Notes: generated from the sequence alone by a model not told the origin. A stretch of DNA of 35,549 nt from Clostridia bacterium (GCA_024402995.1 JAKSSR010000009.1:1-35549); one strand, 5' to 3'; counted from the first letter of the stretch, positions 1 to 8,186 are shown. Made by a program: numbers and translations.

Positions 1-1998
1 CAGCAGTCCGTCCTTGCCGGGAAGAATGTTTACGAATGCGCCGAGTTCTGCGCCGTCCTTTGCGGAGGTGAGGATCCTGACTACGGTGCCTTCGTAGGTT
101 TCGCCGACTTCAACGTCCTTGGTCAGCATGATGATTTCCTTCTTGGCTGCTTCTGCGCTTGCCATGTCGGGAGATGCGATGAATACGTTGCCGTCATCGT
201 CGATGTCGACCTTTGCGCCGGTTTCGGAGACAATGCGGTTAATGGTTTCACCGCCCTTGCCGATGACCAGTCTGATCTTGTCAACGGGGACCTGCATGGA
301 GATGATTCTTGGAGCATAGGGGCTCATTTCTTTTCTGGGTTCGGGCAGTTCTTCAAGCATGATGCCCATGATGTGCATTCTGCCTTCCTTTGCCTGCTTG
401 AGAGCAGTTTCAAGAATGTCTCTGGAAAGACCGTGGACCTTAATGTCCATCTGGATTGCGGTAACGCCCTTTTCAGTACCGGCAACCTTGAAGTCCATGT
501 CGCCGAGGAAGTCTTCCATTCCCTGAATGTCGGAGAGGATGGCCATCTTGGAGGTACCGTCTTCTTCAACTCTTTCGATAAGACCCATTGCAATGCCGGA
601 AACGGGAGCCTTGATGGGAACACCTGCATCCATCAGTGCCAGGGTGCTGCCGCAGACGGAAGCCTGGGAGCTGGAACCGTTGGAGGAAAGAACTTCAGAG
701 ACGACTCTGATTGCATAGGGGAATTCCTCTACGCTGGGAAGAACGGGCAGAAGAGCTCTTTCAGCAAGAGCGCCGTGGCCGATCTCTCTTCTTCCGGGTC
801 CTCTGAGGGGCTTTGCTTCGCCGGTGCAGTAGCCGGGGAAGTTGTACTGATGCATGTATCTCTTTTCGGTTTCTTCGGTGATGCCGTCGATCATCTGAGC
901 ATCAGAGAGAGTACCGAGGGTGCAAGCGGAGAGAACCTGAGTCTGGCCTCTCTTGAAGAGACCGGTACCGTGGACTCTGGGAAGAACGCCGGTGTCGACC
1001 CAGATAGGTCTGACCTCATCAAGCTTACGGTTGTCGGGACGGATGCCTTCGTCAAGGATCATGTTTCTGACGGTTTCCTTGCGGATTGCGTACATAACGG
1101 AAGCGACGTCTCTTGCAAGATCAAAGTCCGCTTCGGGATACTTTTCAGCAAAGTAATCCTGAGCTTCCTGATCAACTGCTTCCATGTTTGCAAGTCTTTC
1201 CTGCTTGTCATAGACCTGAACAGCCTGACGGTACTTAGCGGAGAAAACTTCCTTGCATTCTGCTTCGATTTCAGCGTTTGCGTGATAGTATTCGATGTTG
1301 AGCTTTTCCTTACCTACTTCGGAGACGATCTCTTCGATGAAGGTGCAGATTCTCTTGATTTCTTCGTGACCGAACATGATAGCGTCAAGCATGACCATTT
1401 CGGGAACTTCCTGAGCGCCTGCTTCGACCATCATGATAGCTTCCTTGGTACCGGCTACGTACATGCTGATGTCGGAAGCTTCTCTCTGAGCCTGAGTGGG
1501 GTTGATGACGAATTCGCCGTCAACTCTGCCAACCAGAACTGCTGCGGTGGGACCGTCCCAGGGGATGTCGGAGGTTGCCAGGGCAACAGAGGAACCGATC
1601 ATTGCGCAGATCTCGCTGCTGCAGTCAAGGTCGTTGCTCATGACGGTAGCGACTACTTCAACGTCGTTGTAGAATCCCTTGGGGAACAGAGGACGGAGAG
1701 GTCTGTCCATAAGTCTGGAACGGAGAATTGCGTTGTCGGAGAGTTTGCCTTCTCTTCTGAGGAAGCCGCCGGGGATCTTGCCTACGGCGTACATCTTTTC
1801 TTCGTAGTCGCAGGAAAGCGGGAAGAAGTCGATGCCGGGACGGGGTTCTTTGCTCATGCAGCAGGTGACGTTTACAACGGTGTCGCCGTACTTGACCATG
1901 ACCTGACCGTTAGCCTGTTCGCAGACCTTGCCGATCTCCAGTTCAAGGAGTCTGCCGCCCAAGGCTGTTCTGAAGGTTCTGTAATCTGTGTATTTCAT
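1..1998 (-). CDS. pnp: Polyribonucleotide nucleotidyltransferase (PNPase), 3' end cut by window
   Basis: Phosphorolytic 3'-to-5' exoribonuclease of mRNA decay, normally a trimer in the cytoplasm. The frame runs from ATG at 1998 to the window edge without a stop, giving 666 residues; full proteins are about 700-750, so only the tail is missing. The translation begins MKYTDYRTFRTALGG and shows both RNase PH-like cores, including LRGPGRREIGHGALAERAL and the DFLGDMDFKVAGT segment of the second core. A KH domain follows with the GxxG loop IGKGG near residue 580, and then the start of an S1 domain (GETYEGTVVRI) near residue 630. The start has GGAAAGGA about 7 bases upstream. It lies downstream of rpsO, the standard order, with two RNA stem-loops between them. 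Identification is firm. Confidence 0.97.
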   Translation of the reverse strand, partial: MKYTDYRTFRTALGGRLLELEIGKVCEQANGQVMVKYGDTVVNVTCCMSKEPRPGIDFFPLSCDYEEKMYAVGKIPGGFLRREGKLSDNAILRSRLMDRPLRPLFPKGFYNDVEVVATVMSNDLDCSSEICAMIGSSVALATSDIPWDGPTAAVLVGRVDGEFVINPTQAQREASDISMYVAGTKEAIMMVEAGAQEVPEMVMLDAIMFGHEEIKRICTFIEEIVSEVGKEKLNIEYYHANAEIEAECKEVFSAKYRQAVQVYDKQERLANMEAVDQEAQDYFAEKYPEADFDLARDVASVMYAIRKETVRNMILDEGIRPDNRKLDEVRPIWVDTGVLPRVHGTGLFKRGQTQVLSACTLGTLSDAQMIDGITEETEKRYMHQYNFPGYCTGEAKPLRGPGRREIGHGALAERALLPVLPSVEEFPYAIRVVSEVLSSNGSSSQASVCGSTLALMDAGVPIKAPVSGIAMGLIERVEEDGTSKMAILSDIQGMEDFLGDMDFKVAGTEKGVTAIQMDIKVHGLSRDILETALKQAKEGRMHIMGIMLEELPEPRKEMSPYAPRIISMQVPVDKIRLVIGKGGETINRIVSETGAKVDIDDDGNVFIASPDMASAEAAKKEIIMLTKDVEVGETYEGTVVRILTSAKDGAELGAFVNILPGKDGLL

Positions 1999-2020
1999 TT
2001 ACTTTTCCTTTCCGCAAATG

Positions 2021-2089
2021 CCCGGCTTGACAAGTTAATCTATTGCTCTCTTATACTTGCGGGCAATAGCTTAAGTTCTCAAGTCCGGC
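2021..2089 (-). promoter_or_regulatory. Long stem-loop in the pnp 5' leader
   Basis: The transcript entering pnp can fold into a two-tier hairpin just upstream of the pnp ribosome binding site. The outer stem pairs 2022-2030 (CCGGCTTGA) with 2079-2088 (TCAAGTCCGG, one bulged base). The inner stem pairs 2040-2046 with 2063-2069 (CTATTGC/GCAATAG, 7 perfect pairs). In E. coli, pnp is autoregulated by RNase III cleavage of a leader hairpin followed by PNPase trimming. The position here fits such a scheme, but the sequence itself is not recognised and the function is inferred. Confidence 0.5.
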
Positions 2090-2117
2090 TTTGCTATTAA
2101 CTTTAATATAACACTTA

Positions 2118-2142
2118 AGGCGGGACCTTTGCGGCCCCGCCT
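2118..2142 (-). terminator. rpsO-pnp intergenic GC-rich stem-loop (partial terminator or processing site)
   Basis: On the minus strand AGGCGGGGCC, loop GCAAA, then GGTCCCGCCT forms a 10-pair stem with one G-U pair, 14 bases after the rpsO stop. The following bases (TAAGTGTTATATT) are not a clean U-run, so full termination is doubtful. It more likely attenuates read-through into pnp or protects the rpsO 3' end. Confidence 0.55.
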
Positions 2143-2156
2143 GTTTGATAACTTAA

Positions 2157-2423
2157 TTACTTTCTGAGGTTCAGACGTGCGATGATGTTTCTGTAACGCT
2201 CAATGTCCTTGGACTTGAGGTATGCCAGCATGTTTCTTCTCTGGCCGACCATCTTCAGAAGACCTCTTCTGCTGTGGAAATCCTTGGGATTGCTCTTGAG
2301 GTGTTCGTTGAGCTCGTTGATTCTTGCAGTGAGGATTGCAACCTGGACTTCGGGGGAACCGGTGTCGCCGGGCTTGGTTGCGAATTCCTGGATAATCTGC
2401 TGCTTCTTTTCGGTAGTAATCAT
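2157..2423 (-). CDS. rpsO: 30S ribosomal protein S15
   Basis: Small-subunit protein that binds the central domain of 16S rRNA early in assembly. The product has 88 residues, the usual S15 length. It contains the family hallmarks [17 protein letters not shown], then [16 protein letters not shown] and [12 protein letters not shown]. The ATG at 2423 has AAGGAG about 9 bases upstream. It has its own strong promoter and a structured leader, and is followed by pnp. The gene preceding it in the direction of transcription is a copper ATPase rather than ribF, so the common ribF-rpsO adjacency is interrupted here. Confidence 0.98.
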   Translation of the reverse strand: MITTEKKQQIIQEFATKPGDTGSPEVQVAILTARINELNEHLKSNPKDFHSRRGLLKMVGQRRNMLAYLKSKDIERYRNIIARLNLRK

Positions 2424-2454
2424 TGTTTTTCTCCTTTTTACTTATTCACCCGCA

Positions 2455-2496
2455 ACCCGGAAATGCGTTGGAGTATCGCGGTTCTGAGTTTCGGGT
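2455..2496 (-). promoter_or_regulatory. Candidate structured leader of rpsO
   Basis: The predicted leader of about 80 bases can pair 2455-2463 (ACCCGGAAA on the plus strand) with 2489-2496 (TTTCGGGT), leaving one bulged base, around a short inner GCG/CGC pairing. S15 is known to repress its own mRNA through leader structures that differ between lineages. Whether this hairpin does so is inferred from position only. Confidence 0.35.
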
Positions 2497-2513
2497 ACAC
2501 AAATTGACAAGTT

Positions 2514-2542
2514 ATGATAGCACAACGGCACTCTGTTGTCAA
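2514..2542 (-). promoter_or_regulatory. Sigma-A-type promoter of rpsO-pnp
   Basis: On the minus strand a perfect -35 box TTGACA (2537-2542), a 17-base spacer and TATCAT as -10 (2514-2519) lie about 90 bases before the rpsO start. The match to the housekeeping consensus is strong. Confidence 0.8.
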
Positions 2543-2578
2543 CGAATTACGGGAATAGATTTATAAAATCTGAATATT

Positions 2579-2788
2579 TTATTCAATTGAAAGGACCTTA
2601 AAGTCTTCATCTTCAACTGCGGCCTTGAGGATCTCATTATCCACGTCCTCAGAAAGAACGACACTGCAGAGGCCTGTCTCATGATCGGGTATAGCGCTTT
2701 CAACGCCGGACAGGCTCTCAAGAGCGTTTTTTACGGCCTTTTCGCAGTGATGGCACATCATGCCCTGGATTTTAATCGTCTTGTTCAT
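2579..2788 (-). CDS. Possible internally initiated CopZ-like copper chaperone (in frame within copA)
   Basis: Codon 760 of copA is an ATG (2786-2788) preceded by AGGTGA at 2794-2799, with 5 bases between it and the ATG, an excellent ribosome binding site. Translation from there gives a 69-residue protein with GMMCHHC near its start, which is the size of a typical stand-alone CopZ. One gene could therefore yield both the pump with a C-terminal copper domain and a free chaperone. The ribosome site and frame are seen directly; actual internal initiation is inferred. The alternative is that an ancestral copZ fused to copA and the old start is a relic. Confidence 0.4.
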   Translation of the reverse strand: MNKTIKIQGMMCHHCEKAVKNALESLSGVESAIPDHETGLCSVVLSEDVDNEILKAAVEDEDFKVLSIE

Positions 2789-5065
2789 ATTCTTCACCTG
2801 ACTTTCAAGAATTTCAGTAATAATTGTCCTTACATCAAGAGTTTCCCGCCCCTTCATCGGCTTGTCTTTCCCTGAGTTTTCCGGTTTGAAAAGATTAAGC
2901 CTCAGAGCATTGCTTATAACAAAGAAACTGGAGCAGCTCATGGCAGCCGCGGCTATCATGGGATTCAGCGTAATTCCGAATCCGGCAAAAGCACCTGCGG
3001 CCACCGGAATGCAAATGGCGTTATAAATAAATGCCCAGAACAGGTTTTGCTTTACAGTCTGAAGAGTCTTGCGGCTTAGTCTCACAGCAGCGCAGACGTC
3101 ACTCAGGCAGCTGTTCATGAGAACCACGTCGGCCGCATCAATGGCAACGTCGGTCCCGGCACCTATGGCCACACCGTTATCTGCAACTGTAAGTGCAGGA
3201 GCATCGTTTATACCATCGCCGACCATGGTCACTCTGCCCTTTTCTTTAAGTTTTTTCACAACCATGGCCTTGTCCTGCGGCATTACTCCCGCAATGACAT
3301 TTTCAATACCGGCCTGCTGGGCGATGGCAGCGGCAGTAGTGCTGTTGTCGCCGGTAAGCATTATGGTGCATATGCCTAAATTTCTGAGCATTTCAACGGC
3401 AGAAGCACTGTCCTCTTTTACGGGATCAGCGGCTGCGATAATACCCAGAAGCTCGGAATTTCTGGCGAACAAAAGCGGCGTTTTCCCCTGAGACGCGAGA
3501 ACAGACACCATCTGCCTTATCTCATCGGAAACCGTGACCTTGGAAGAAATGAACTTCAGGCTGCCTCCGAAAAGCTGGGCTCCGTCAAGAGAGGCACTGA
3601 GCCCACTGCCGGACAAAGCCTCAAAATCAGTTACGTCATCTATTTCGATCTCTTCTTCTGCAGCGGCTCTGACTACTGCAACGGCCATTGGATGCTCGCT
3701 TTTCTTTTCCAAACTTGCGGCTGCGTAAAGAAGAATCGAATCGGGAATACCGTAAGCTGGCAGAATATCGGTCACTGCAGGCTGTCCGGCAGTAACGGTC
3801 CCTGTCTTGTCAAGGACTACAATGTCGGTCTTTCCAAGTTCCTCAAGAGAAGACGCTGTTTTAAAAAGAACTCCCCTTCTGGCTCCCATGCCGTTTCCAA
3901 CCATTATGGCTACGGGGGTGGCAAGGCCTAATGCGCAGGGGCAGCTTATTACAAGAACAGAAATCCCTCTTGAAAGAGCAAAGCCGGCATCCTTTCCGAG
4001 GATCAGCCACAAAGATGTTACAACAGCCGCAATTCCTATTACAGCCGGAACGAATATGCCGGAAACTTTATCTGCAAGCTTGGCAATGGGTGCCTTAGTG
4101 GCGGCAGCCTCTGAGACGAGCTTGATAATTTTAGCGAGGGCAGTATCAGAACCGACGCCGGTAGCTTTGCATCTGAGAAATCCTGAAGTATTCAGTGTCG
4201 CAGCGCTGACAGAATCACCGGGTTCCTTGTCTGCGGGAACAGATTCGCCCGTAAGAGCAGATTCATTGACTGCACTGCGGCCTCCTATGACCACACCGTC
4301 AACGGGAATGCTCTGTCCGGGGCGAACAAGAAAAACGTCGCCGATCCTGACCTGCGATGCAGGTATCTCTCTTTCTGCCCCATCGATTTCGATGACCGCT
4401 GTATCCGGAGTAAGTTTTATAAGGCTCTTCAGCGCATCAGTAGTACGTCCCTTGGAACGTGCCTCCAGCATTTTCCCAACGGTTATAAGAGTCAGGATCA
4501 TGGCCGATGACTCAAAATACAGATCACGGCTGTGGCCCATAATGCAGACGCTGTAAATGAATCCTGCGGCAGAACCCATGGATACAAGAGTATCCATATT
4601 TGGGGCACCGTGGAAAAGTCCCTTAAAACCGCTTATAAAGAATTTGCGGTTTATTATCATGACGATAAAGGCAAGAGCAAGCTGAACTGCCCCGAAAGCG
4701 ATATTGCTTTCATCGAGAACGGCGGGGACAGGCCAACCGGCCATATTGTGCCCCATGGAAAAGTACATGAGGACAATAAGAAAAACAAGGGAACTGATCA
4801 GACGCTTTCTCAGCAAAGGCGTATCCCTGTCCTCAAGGTCCTCCTGTGTGAGTGAAGCTTCATTTCCCTGTTTTCTGACAGTGCATCCGTAGCCCGCTTC
4901 CTGAACAGCCTTGATGATGTCGGCATCTTTTCCGCCGTCCACACCCATGGAGTTGGTAAGGAGGCTGACGGTGCAGGACTTTACGCCCTCAACGGCACTT
5001 ACGGCCCTTTCGACTCTGGCGCTGCAGGCAGCGCAGCTCATTCCGGTAACAATATACTGCTTCAT
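2579..5065 (-). CDS. copA: Copper-exporting P1B-type ATPase with N- and C-terminal metal-binding domains
   Basis: Membrane ATPase that pumps Cu(I) out of the cytoplasm. Of 828 residues, the N-terminal heavy-metal-associated domain carries GMSCAAC (Cys 11 and 14). The actuator TGES is at 272-275, the membrane copper site CPC at 375-377, the phosphorylated Asp at 419 in DKTGTVT, the SEHP motif at 457-459 and the hinge GDGIND at 616-621. YN at 681-682 and MSCSS at 709-713 are the signature of Cu(I)-specific P1B-1 pumps. Unusually, after the last membrane helix the chain continues through a linker into a second metal-binding domain with GMMCHHC (Cys 771 and 774), which resembles a free CopZ chaperone. 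It starts 3 bases after the stop of a small unknown gene. No copper repressor (CopY or CsoR) was seen nearby. Confidence 0.95.
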   Translation of the reverse strand: MKQYIVTGMSCAACSARVERAVSAVEGVKSCTVSLLTNSMGVDGGKDADIIKAVQEAGYGCTVRKQGNEASLTQEDLEDRDTPLLRKRLISSLVFLIVLMYFSMGHNMAGWPVPAVLDESNIAFGAVQLALAFIVMIINRKFFISGFKGLFHGAPNMDTLVSMGSAAGFIYSVCIMGHSRDLYFESSAMILTLITVGKMLEARSKGRTTDALKSLIKLTPDTAVIEIDGAEREIPASQVRIGDVFLVRPGQSIPVDGVVIGGRSAVNESALTGESVPADKEPGDSVSAATLNTSGFLRCKATGVGSDTALAKIIKLVSEAAATKAPIAKLADKVSGIFVPAVIGIAAVVTSLWLILGKDAGFALSRGISVLVISCPCALGLATPVAIMVGNGMGARRGVLFKTASSLEELGKTDIVVLDKTGTVTAGQPAVTDILPAYGIPDSILLYAAASLEKKSEHPMAVAVVRAAAEEEIEIDDVTDFEALSGSGLSASLDGAQLFGGSLKFISSKVTVSDEIRQMVSVLASQGKTPLLFARNSELLGIIAAADPVKEDSASAVEMLRNLGICTIMLTGDNSTTAAAIAQQAGIENVIAGVMPQDKAMVVKKLKEKGRVTMVGDGINDAPALTVADNGVAIGAGTDVAIDAADVVLMNSCLSDVCAAVRLSRKTLQTVKQNLFWAFIYNAICIPVAAGAFAGFGITLNPMIAAAAMSCSSFFVISNALRLNLFKPENSGKDKPMKGRETLDVRTIITEILESQVKNMNKTIKIQGMMCHHCEKAVKNALESLSGVESAIPDHETGLCSVVLSEDVDNEILKAAVEDEDFKVLSIE

Positions 5066-5068
5066 TTC

Positions 5069-5302
5069 TTATGAAAGAGTACTTTCGTTGACGTCGGGGA
5101 CCTTCTTGGCGGCTCTGTCGCTGTCAACCTTCTGATAAACCTTGGCAAGAGCGACGATGAGCTGACGGGCCATCTGCTCGTTCATGACTACGGTTTCGAT
5201 TTCTTCAGTGACCTTGGTATTGTTCTGGGGTCTGTTCTGAAGGAAAGTAATGAAACATTCGTTACCGGTAGCGTTAATAGTAAATCCGTTAGTGTACTTC
5301 AT
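5069..5302 (-). CDS. Small conserved-looking protein of unknown function
   Basis: 77 residues, soluble, with no signal peptide, membrane helix or cysteine pair. The first half looks like beta strands (NGFTINATGNECFITFLQN) and the second like one amphipathic helix (VVMNEQMARQLIVALAKVY), followed by a charged tail. This layout is reminiscent of the DUF3467 family (strands, then an M-x-x-x-x-A-x-x-L helix), but the resemblance is only by eye. The ATG at 5302 has AAAGGAG about 8 bases upstream. It sits 62 bases after ribF and 3 bases before copA, whose own start has no clear ribosome binding site. The two are therefore probably co-translated, and the gene may have a copper-related role, though nothing in it binds metal in an obvious way. 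Confidence 0.7.
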   Translation of the reverse strand: MKYTNGFTINATGNECFITFLQNRPQNNTKVTEEIETVVMNEQMARQLIVALAKVYQKVDSDRAAKKVPDVNESTLS

Positions 5303-5364
5303 GATGACACTCCTTTATTTTGAATATTCCGGGCAATTGTCAAAATACAACTGCTCAAAACAAA

Positions 5365-6312
5365 TTAGACAATTTGATTATTGTGGTATTCCCGAGCGAA
5401 TAAACAGTCCTTATGGATCTGTTCCTGAAGGTCGTCAAAAGAATCAAATTTCTGTTCGGATCTTATGAGTTTAATAAACTCGACTTTGATTTTTTCGCCG
5501 TAAATATCCTCATTAAAGCCGAAGATATGAGTCTCGGCGTTTTTATCGAATATACCTACGGTTGGCTTGTTTCCCACGTTTGTAACGCTGGGATAGACTT
5601 TAAAACCTTCATCACACAGGTTAACGTAAGTCTTTGTTACATAAACACCGTTGAGAGGCTGAGCCATTTCGGAAGATAGAGCCAGATTGACCGTGGGGAA
5701 ACCTATTCTGTGGCCCAGATGCTTGCCGTGAATGACGATCCCCTCAATATCATAGGGACGACCGGTATACTTAACGTACTCATCGACCCGGCCTTCATCT
5801 ATGGATCTGCGGATAAGAGTGCTGGATACCACCTTTCCGTCAATACAGACAGGGTCGATAACATAGGTCTTGTAGCCGAATTCTTTTCCGAATTGGGAAA
5901 GGATCTGCGGGTTTCCTTCAGCCTTGTAAGCAAAACTGTAATTAAAGCCGCATACAGCGATCTGAGCGCGAAGAATATTGCTGAGAATGTCCCTGCAGAA
6001 CACCAAAGGACTGCTGGTGCGCATCATATCGTCAAAGTCGACGGAGAAAAGATAGTCCACGTCGTACTTAGCCACGGCCTCAACCTTTTCTTCAAAGTTC
6101 ATTATGTTTTTGACCTTGGTCTTGCCTGAGATCACGTTGGCAGGATGATTGGTAAAGGTAAAGACCGCCGTCTTAAGGCCGTTTTTTCTTCCGGCCTCGG
6201 CAGCCTTTGCGATGAGAGCCTGATGCCCCTTGTGTACACCGTCAAAATTTCCCAAGGCAACTGCTGTCGGTTCAATGTTCCTGATTTCTGATAAGCTTGT
6301 GAATACTGTCAT
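5365..6312 (-). CDS. ribF: Bifunctional riboflavin kinase / FAD synthetase
   Basis: Makes FMN from riboflavin and ATP, then FAD from FMN and ATP. The 315 residues match the usual bacterial length. The N-terminal nucleotidyltransferase domain shows GNFDGVHKGHQALI (from about residue 19). The C-terminal kinase domain shows GRPYDIEGIVIHGKHLGHRIG and the PTVNL motif that follows. The start overlaps the truB stop by one base (TAATG), indicating coupled translation. This pairing of truB and ribF at the end of the nusA-infB cluster is typical of Bacillota. Confidence 0.96.
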   Translation of the reverse strand: MTVFTSLSEIRNIEPTAVALGNFDGVHKGHQALIAKAAEAGRKNGLKTAVFTFTNHPANVISGKTKVKNIMNFEEKVEAVAKYDVDYLFSVDFDDMMRTSSPLVFCRDILSNILRAQIAVCGFNYSFAYKAEGNPQILSQFGKEFGYKTYVIDPVCIDGKVVSSTLIRRSIDEGRVDEYVKYTGRPYDIEGIVIHGKHLGHRIGFPTVNLALSSEMAQPLNGVYVTKTYVNLCDEGFKVYPSVTNVGNKPTVGIFDKNAETHIFGFNEDIYGEKIKVEFIKLIRSEQKFDSFDDLQEQIHKDCLFAREYHNNQIV

Positions 6313-7190
6313 TATTTAAACACTTTTAAAGGCCTAAAATCGCCGTTTTCATCGGGTTTTGCCGTTCCGACGAGAGTTTGTCCGCTGAATACCGCATATA
6401 CGCCTAAATGAGCGATTTCAGGGTCGCGGTAAAAAGCGTGCACGCCATTGGAAAAGAGCCAGGCCTGTTTTGAATTAAGTTCAATATGCGGCATTTCACT
6501 GACCGCAGACTCAAAGGGCATAAGGAAGCTTTCCGGCCCCTTTTCCTTTAATTCGTCAATGGTAACAGCCTGATCCAGAGAATAACCGCAGGTACTGAGT
6601 CTCACGAGAGAGCTCATTGCGGCGCCGCAGCCAAGCTTCTGTCCCAAATCATGGCATATTGTCCTGACATAGGTCCCGCGGCTGCAGGTGACGTCGAAGG
6701 AAAGTTCGCCCTTCTCTCTGTCGTAAGCCAAAAGCTCCGTACCGTGAATGGTAATGGTCCTTGCTTCAACTTCAACAGCCTTTCCGGCTCTGGCATATTC
6801 GTACAGCTTCTTGCCATTGATCTTTATGGCGCTGTAAGCAGGAGGGATCTGCTGAATATCTCCGCAGAATGAGGCAAGAACGTCACGGACCCGGTCCTGA
6901 GAAGGCCAGGCGCCCTGCTCTTTTACATCTTCGACCGGAGTTCCCCAAATGTCCTGGGTATCGGTAACGAGACCAAGCTTGCAGCCTGCGCGATAGGTCT
7001 TCGGACCGAAATCCATGTACTCAATAAGTCTGGTAGCCTTGCCCACACAAACGGGAAGAACACCTGTTGCGTTGGGATCCAAAGTTCCTGTATGGCCTAC
7101 CTTTTTTGTTTTGCAGATACCGCGTATGACGGCACAGCAGTCCATGCTGGTCCAGCCGGCGGGCTTGTTCAATACGATTATTCCGTCCAT
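6312..7190 (-). CDS. truB: tRNA pseudouridine-55 synthase
   Basis: Converts U55 in the T-loop of tRNAs to pseudouridine. 292 residues, normal for the family. The N-terminus MDGIIVLNKPAGWTS and the catalytic motif GHTGTLDPNATGVLP, with its essential Asp, are clear, as is the CSRGTYVRTICHDLG segment. The C-terminal part looks like a short PUA-type domain. The start lies inside the 3' end of the preceding nrnA-like gene (13-base overlap), so expression is likely coupled. Confidence 0.96.
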   Translation of the reverse strand: MDGIIVLNKPAGWTSMDCCAVIRGICKTKKVGHTGTLDPNATGVLPVCVGKATRLIEYMDFGPKTYRAGCKLGLVTDTQDIWGTPVEDVKEQGAWPSQDRVRDVLASFCGDIQQIPPAYSAIKINGKKLYEYARAGKAVEVEARTITIHGTELLAYDREKGELSFDVTCSRGTYVRTICHDLGQKLGCGAAMSSLVRLSTCGYSLDQAVTIDELKEKGPESFLMPFESAVSEMPHIELNSKQAWLFSNGVHAFYRDPEIAHLGVYAVFSGQTLVGTAKPDENGDFRPLKVFK

Positions 7191-8185
7191 CTTGCAAGTT
7201 CTTTCTCGATTTCAGGCTTAAGCTGAGCGATAGCCTCTTCAAGACTGCACCTGAAGGTTGCGCCGGAAGCCTTTAAATGTCCTCCGCCGCCGAAAACTGC
7301 GCAGATAGCGTTGACGTTGGCGTACATTTTGGATCTGGTGCTGAGCTTGAAGCTTCCATCTTCTTTTTCCTTGATAAAAGCTGCAATTTCAACGCCTTCA
7401 ACACTGCGAAGGCGATCTATGCAGGTATCTGCAAGAGATATATCCGCACCAAGTTCTTCAAAATCTTTAAGAGTACACCAGGAGATGCAGGCCTTTCCGT
7501 CTGCAAATCGTTCCATGCGGTCCATAGCAAGAGCTTCAAGACGAAGCTGAGCTTCCGGATAACTCTCGTAGATCTTTGTGCAGATACCGTTATGATCTAT
7601 TCCCCGGGCGAAAAGTCTTGCCACGCATCCGTGAGCCCTTCCATCAGTATTGGAGAACTTAAAGCATCCGGTATCAGTCATGATACCTATGTAAAGATCC
7701 TCAGCCACATCCTTGTCCATAAGGCAAAGACCTTTGGCCATTTCCATTTCTTCGATCAGTTCCTGAACGAGAACAGCAGCGGCAGCAGCGGAAGGATCAC
7801 GTCTCTCGGAGTCTGCAAAACCGCAATCTTCTGAAGTGTGGTGATGGTGGTCTATGCAAATGCTGACAGCAGCCCTTCTGAATTCCTCAACTCTGTTTTC
7901 AAGCCTCTTATCCTGGCCGATATCAACGGCAGCGGCAAGATCATAAGCAGGAGATCCCTGAACTCTGTATTCTTCAACGTTCAGGAAAAAGCTCCCGTCA
8001 TCCATAAACTGCAGGAAACGGGGCGCCTTGTCTTCAACCATGATATGGGCGTCAATTCCCAGTTTTCTCATAACACGACAAAGCGCCATGGTACTTCCCA
8101 TGGCGTCTCCGTCCATATTCGCGTGAGTAAAGAGCATAGCGCTCTTTGCTGCGGCAATTTTAGAAATTATATCGGTAAAATTCAT
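7178..8185 (-). CDS. nrnA: DHH-family phosphoesterase, NrnA-like (nanoRNase / pAp phosphatase)
   Basis: Family members degrade 2-5 nucleotide RNA remnants and dephosphorylate pAp; some relatives hydrolyse cyclic dinucleotides. 335 residues from ATG 8185, with AGGAAG about 12 bases upstream; a longer frame runs upstream into rbfA but lacks a better start. Metal-binding motifs are THANMDGDAMGS near the N-terminus, the VDIG segment, CIDHHHHTS and GIMTDTGCFKFSN. The DHHA1 substrate motif GGGGHLKASGA is near the C-terminus. No membrane helices or PAS/GGDEF domains are present, so it is the short NrnA type rather than GdpP. It begins one base after the rbfA stop. Confidence 0.93.
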   Translation of the reverse strand: MNFTDIISKIAAAKSAMLFTHANMDGDAMGSTMALCRVMRKLGIDAHIMVEDKAPRFLQFMDDGSFFLNVEEYRVQGSPAYDLAAAVDIGQDKRLENRVEEFRRAAVSICIDHHHHTSEDCGFADSERRDPSAAAAAVLVQELIEEMEMAKGLCLMDKDVAEDLYIGIMTDTGCFKFSNTDGRAHGCVARLFARGIDHNGICTKIYESYPEAQLRLEALAMDRMERFADGKACISWCTLKDFEELGADISLADTCIDRLRSVEGVEIAAFIKEKEDGSFKLSTRSKMYANVNAICAVFGGGGHLKASGATFRCSLEEAIAQLKPEIEKELARWTE

Positions 8186-8186
8186 T

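Noticed and set aside
373..2100. 575-codon open frame on the plus strand opposite pnp
   Set aside because: It is exactly antisense to a full PNPase match, its translation is low-complexity and matches no family, and it arises because pnp rarely uses codons whose complement is a stop.
2543..2578. Possible terminator after copA
   Set aside because: Only short A/T hairpins (such as AGATTTTATAAATCT) without a U-run are seen.
5303..5364. Possible terminator or promoter between ribF and the small gene before copA
   Set aside because: A short A/T-only hairpin (CAAATT/AATTTG) with TTTT and a TTGACA without a good -10 are present, but neither is strong enough to call.
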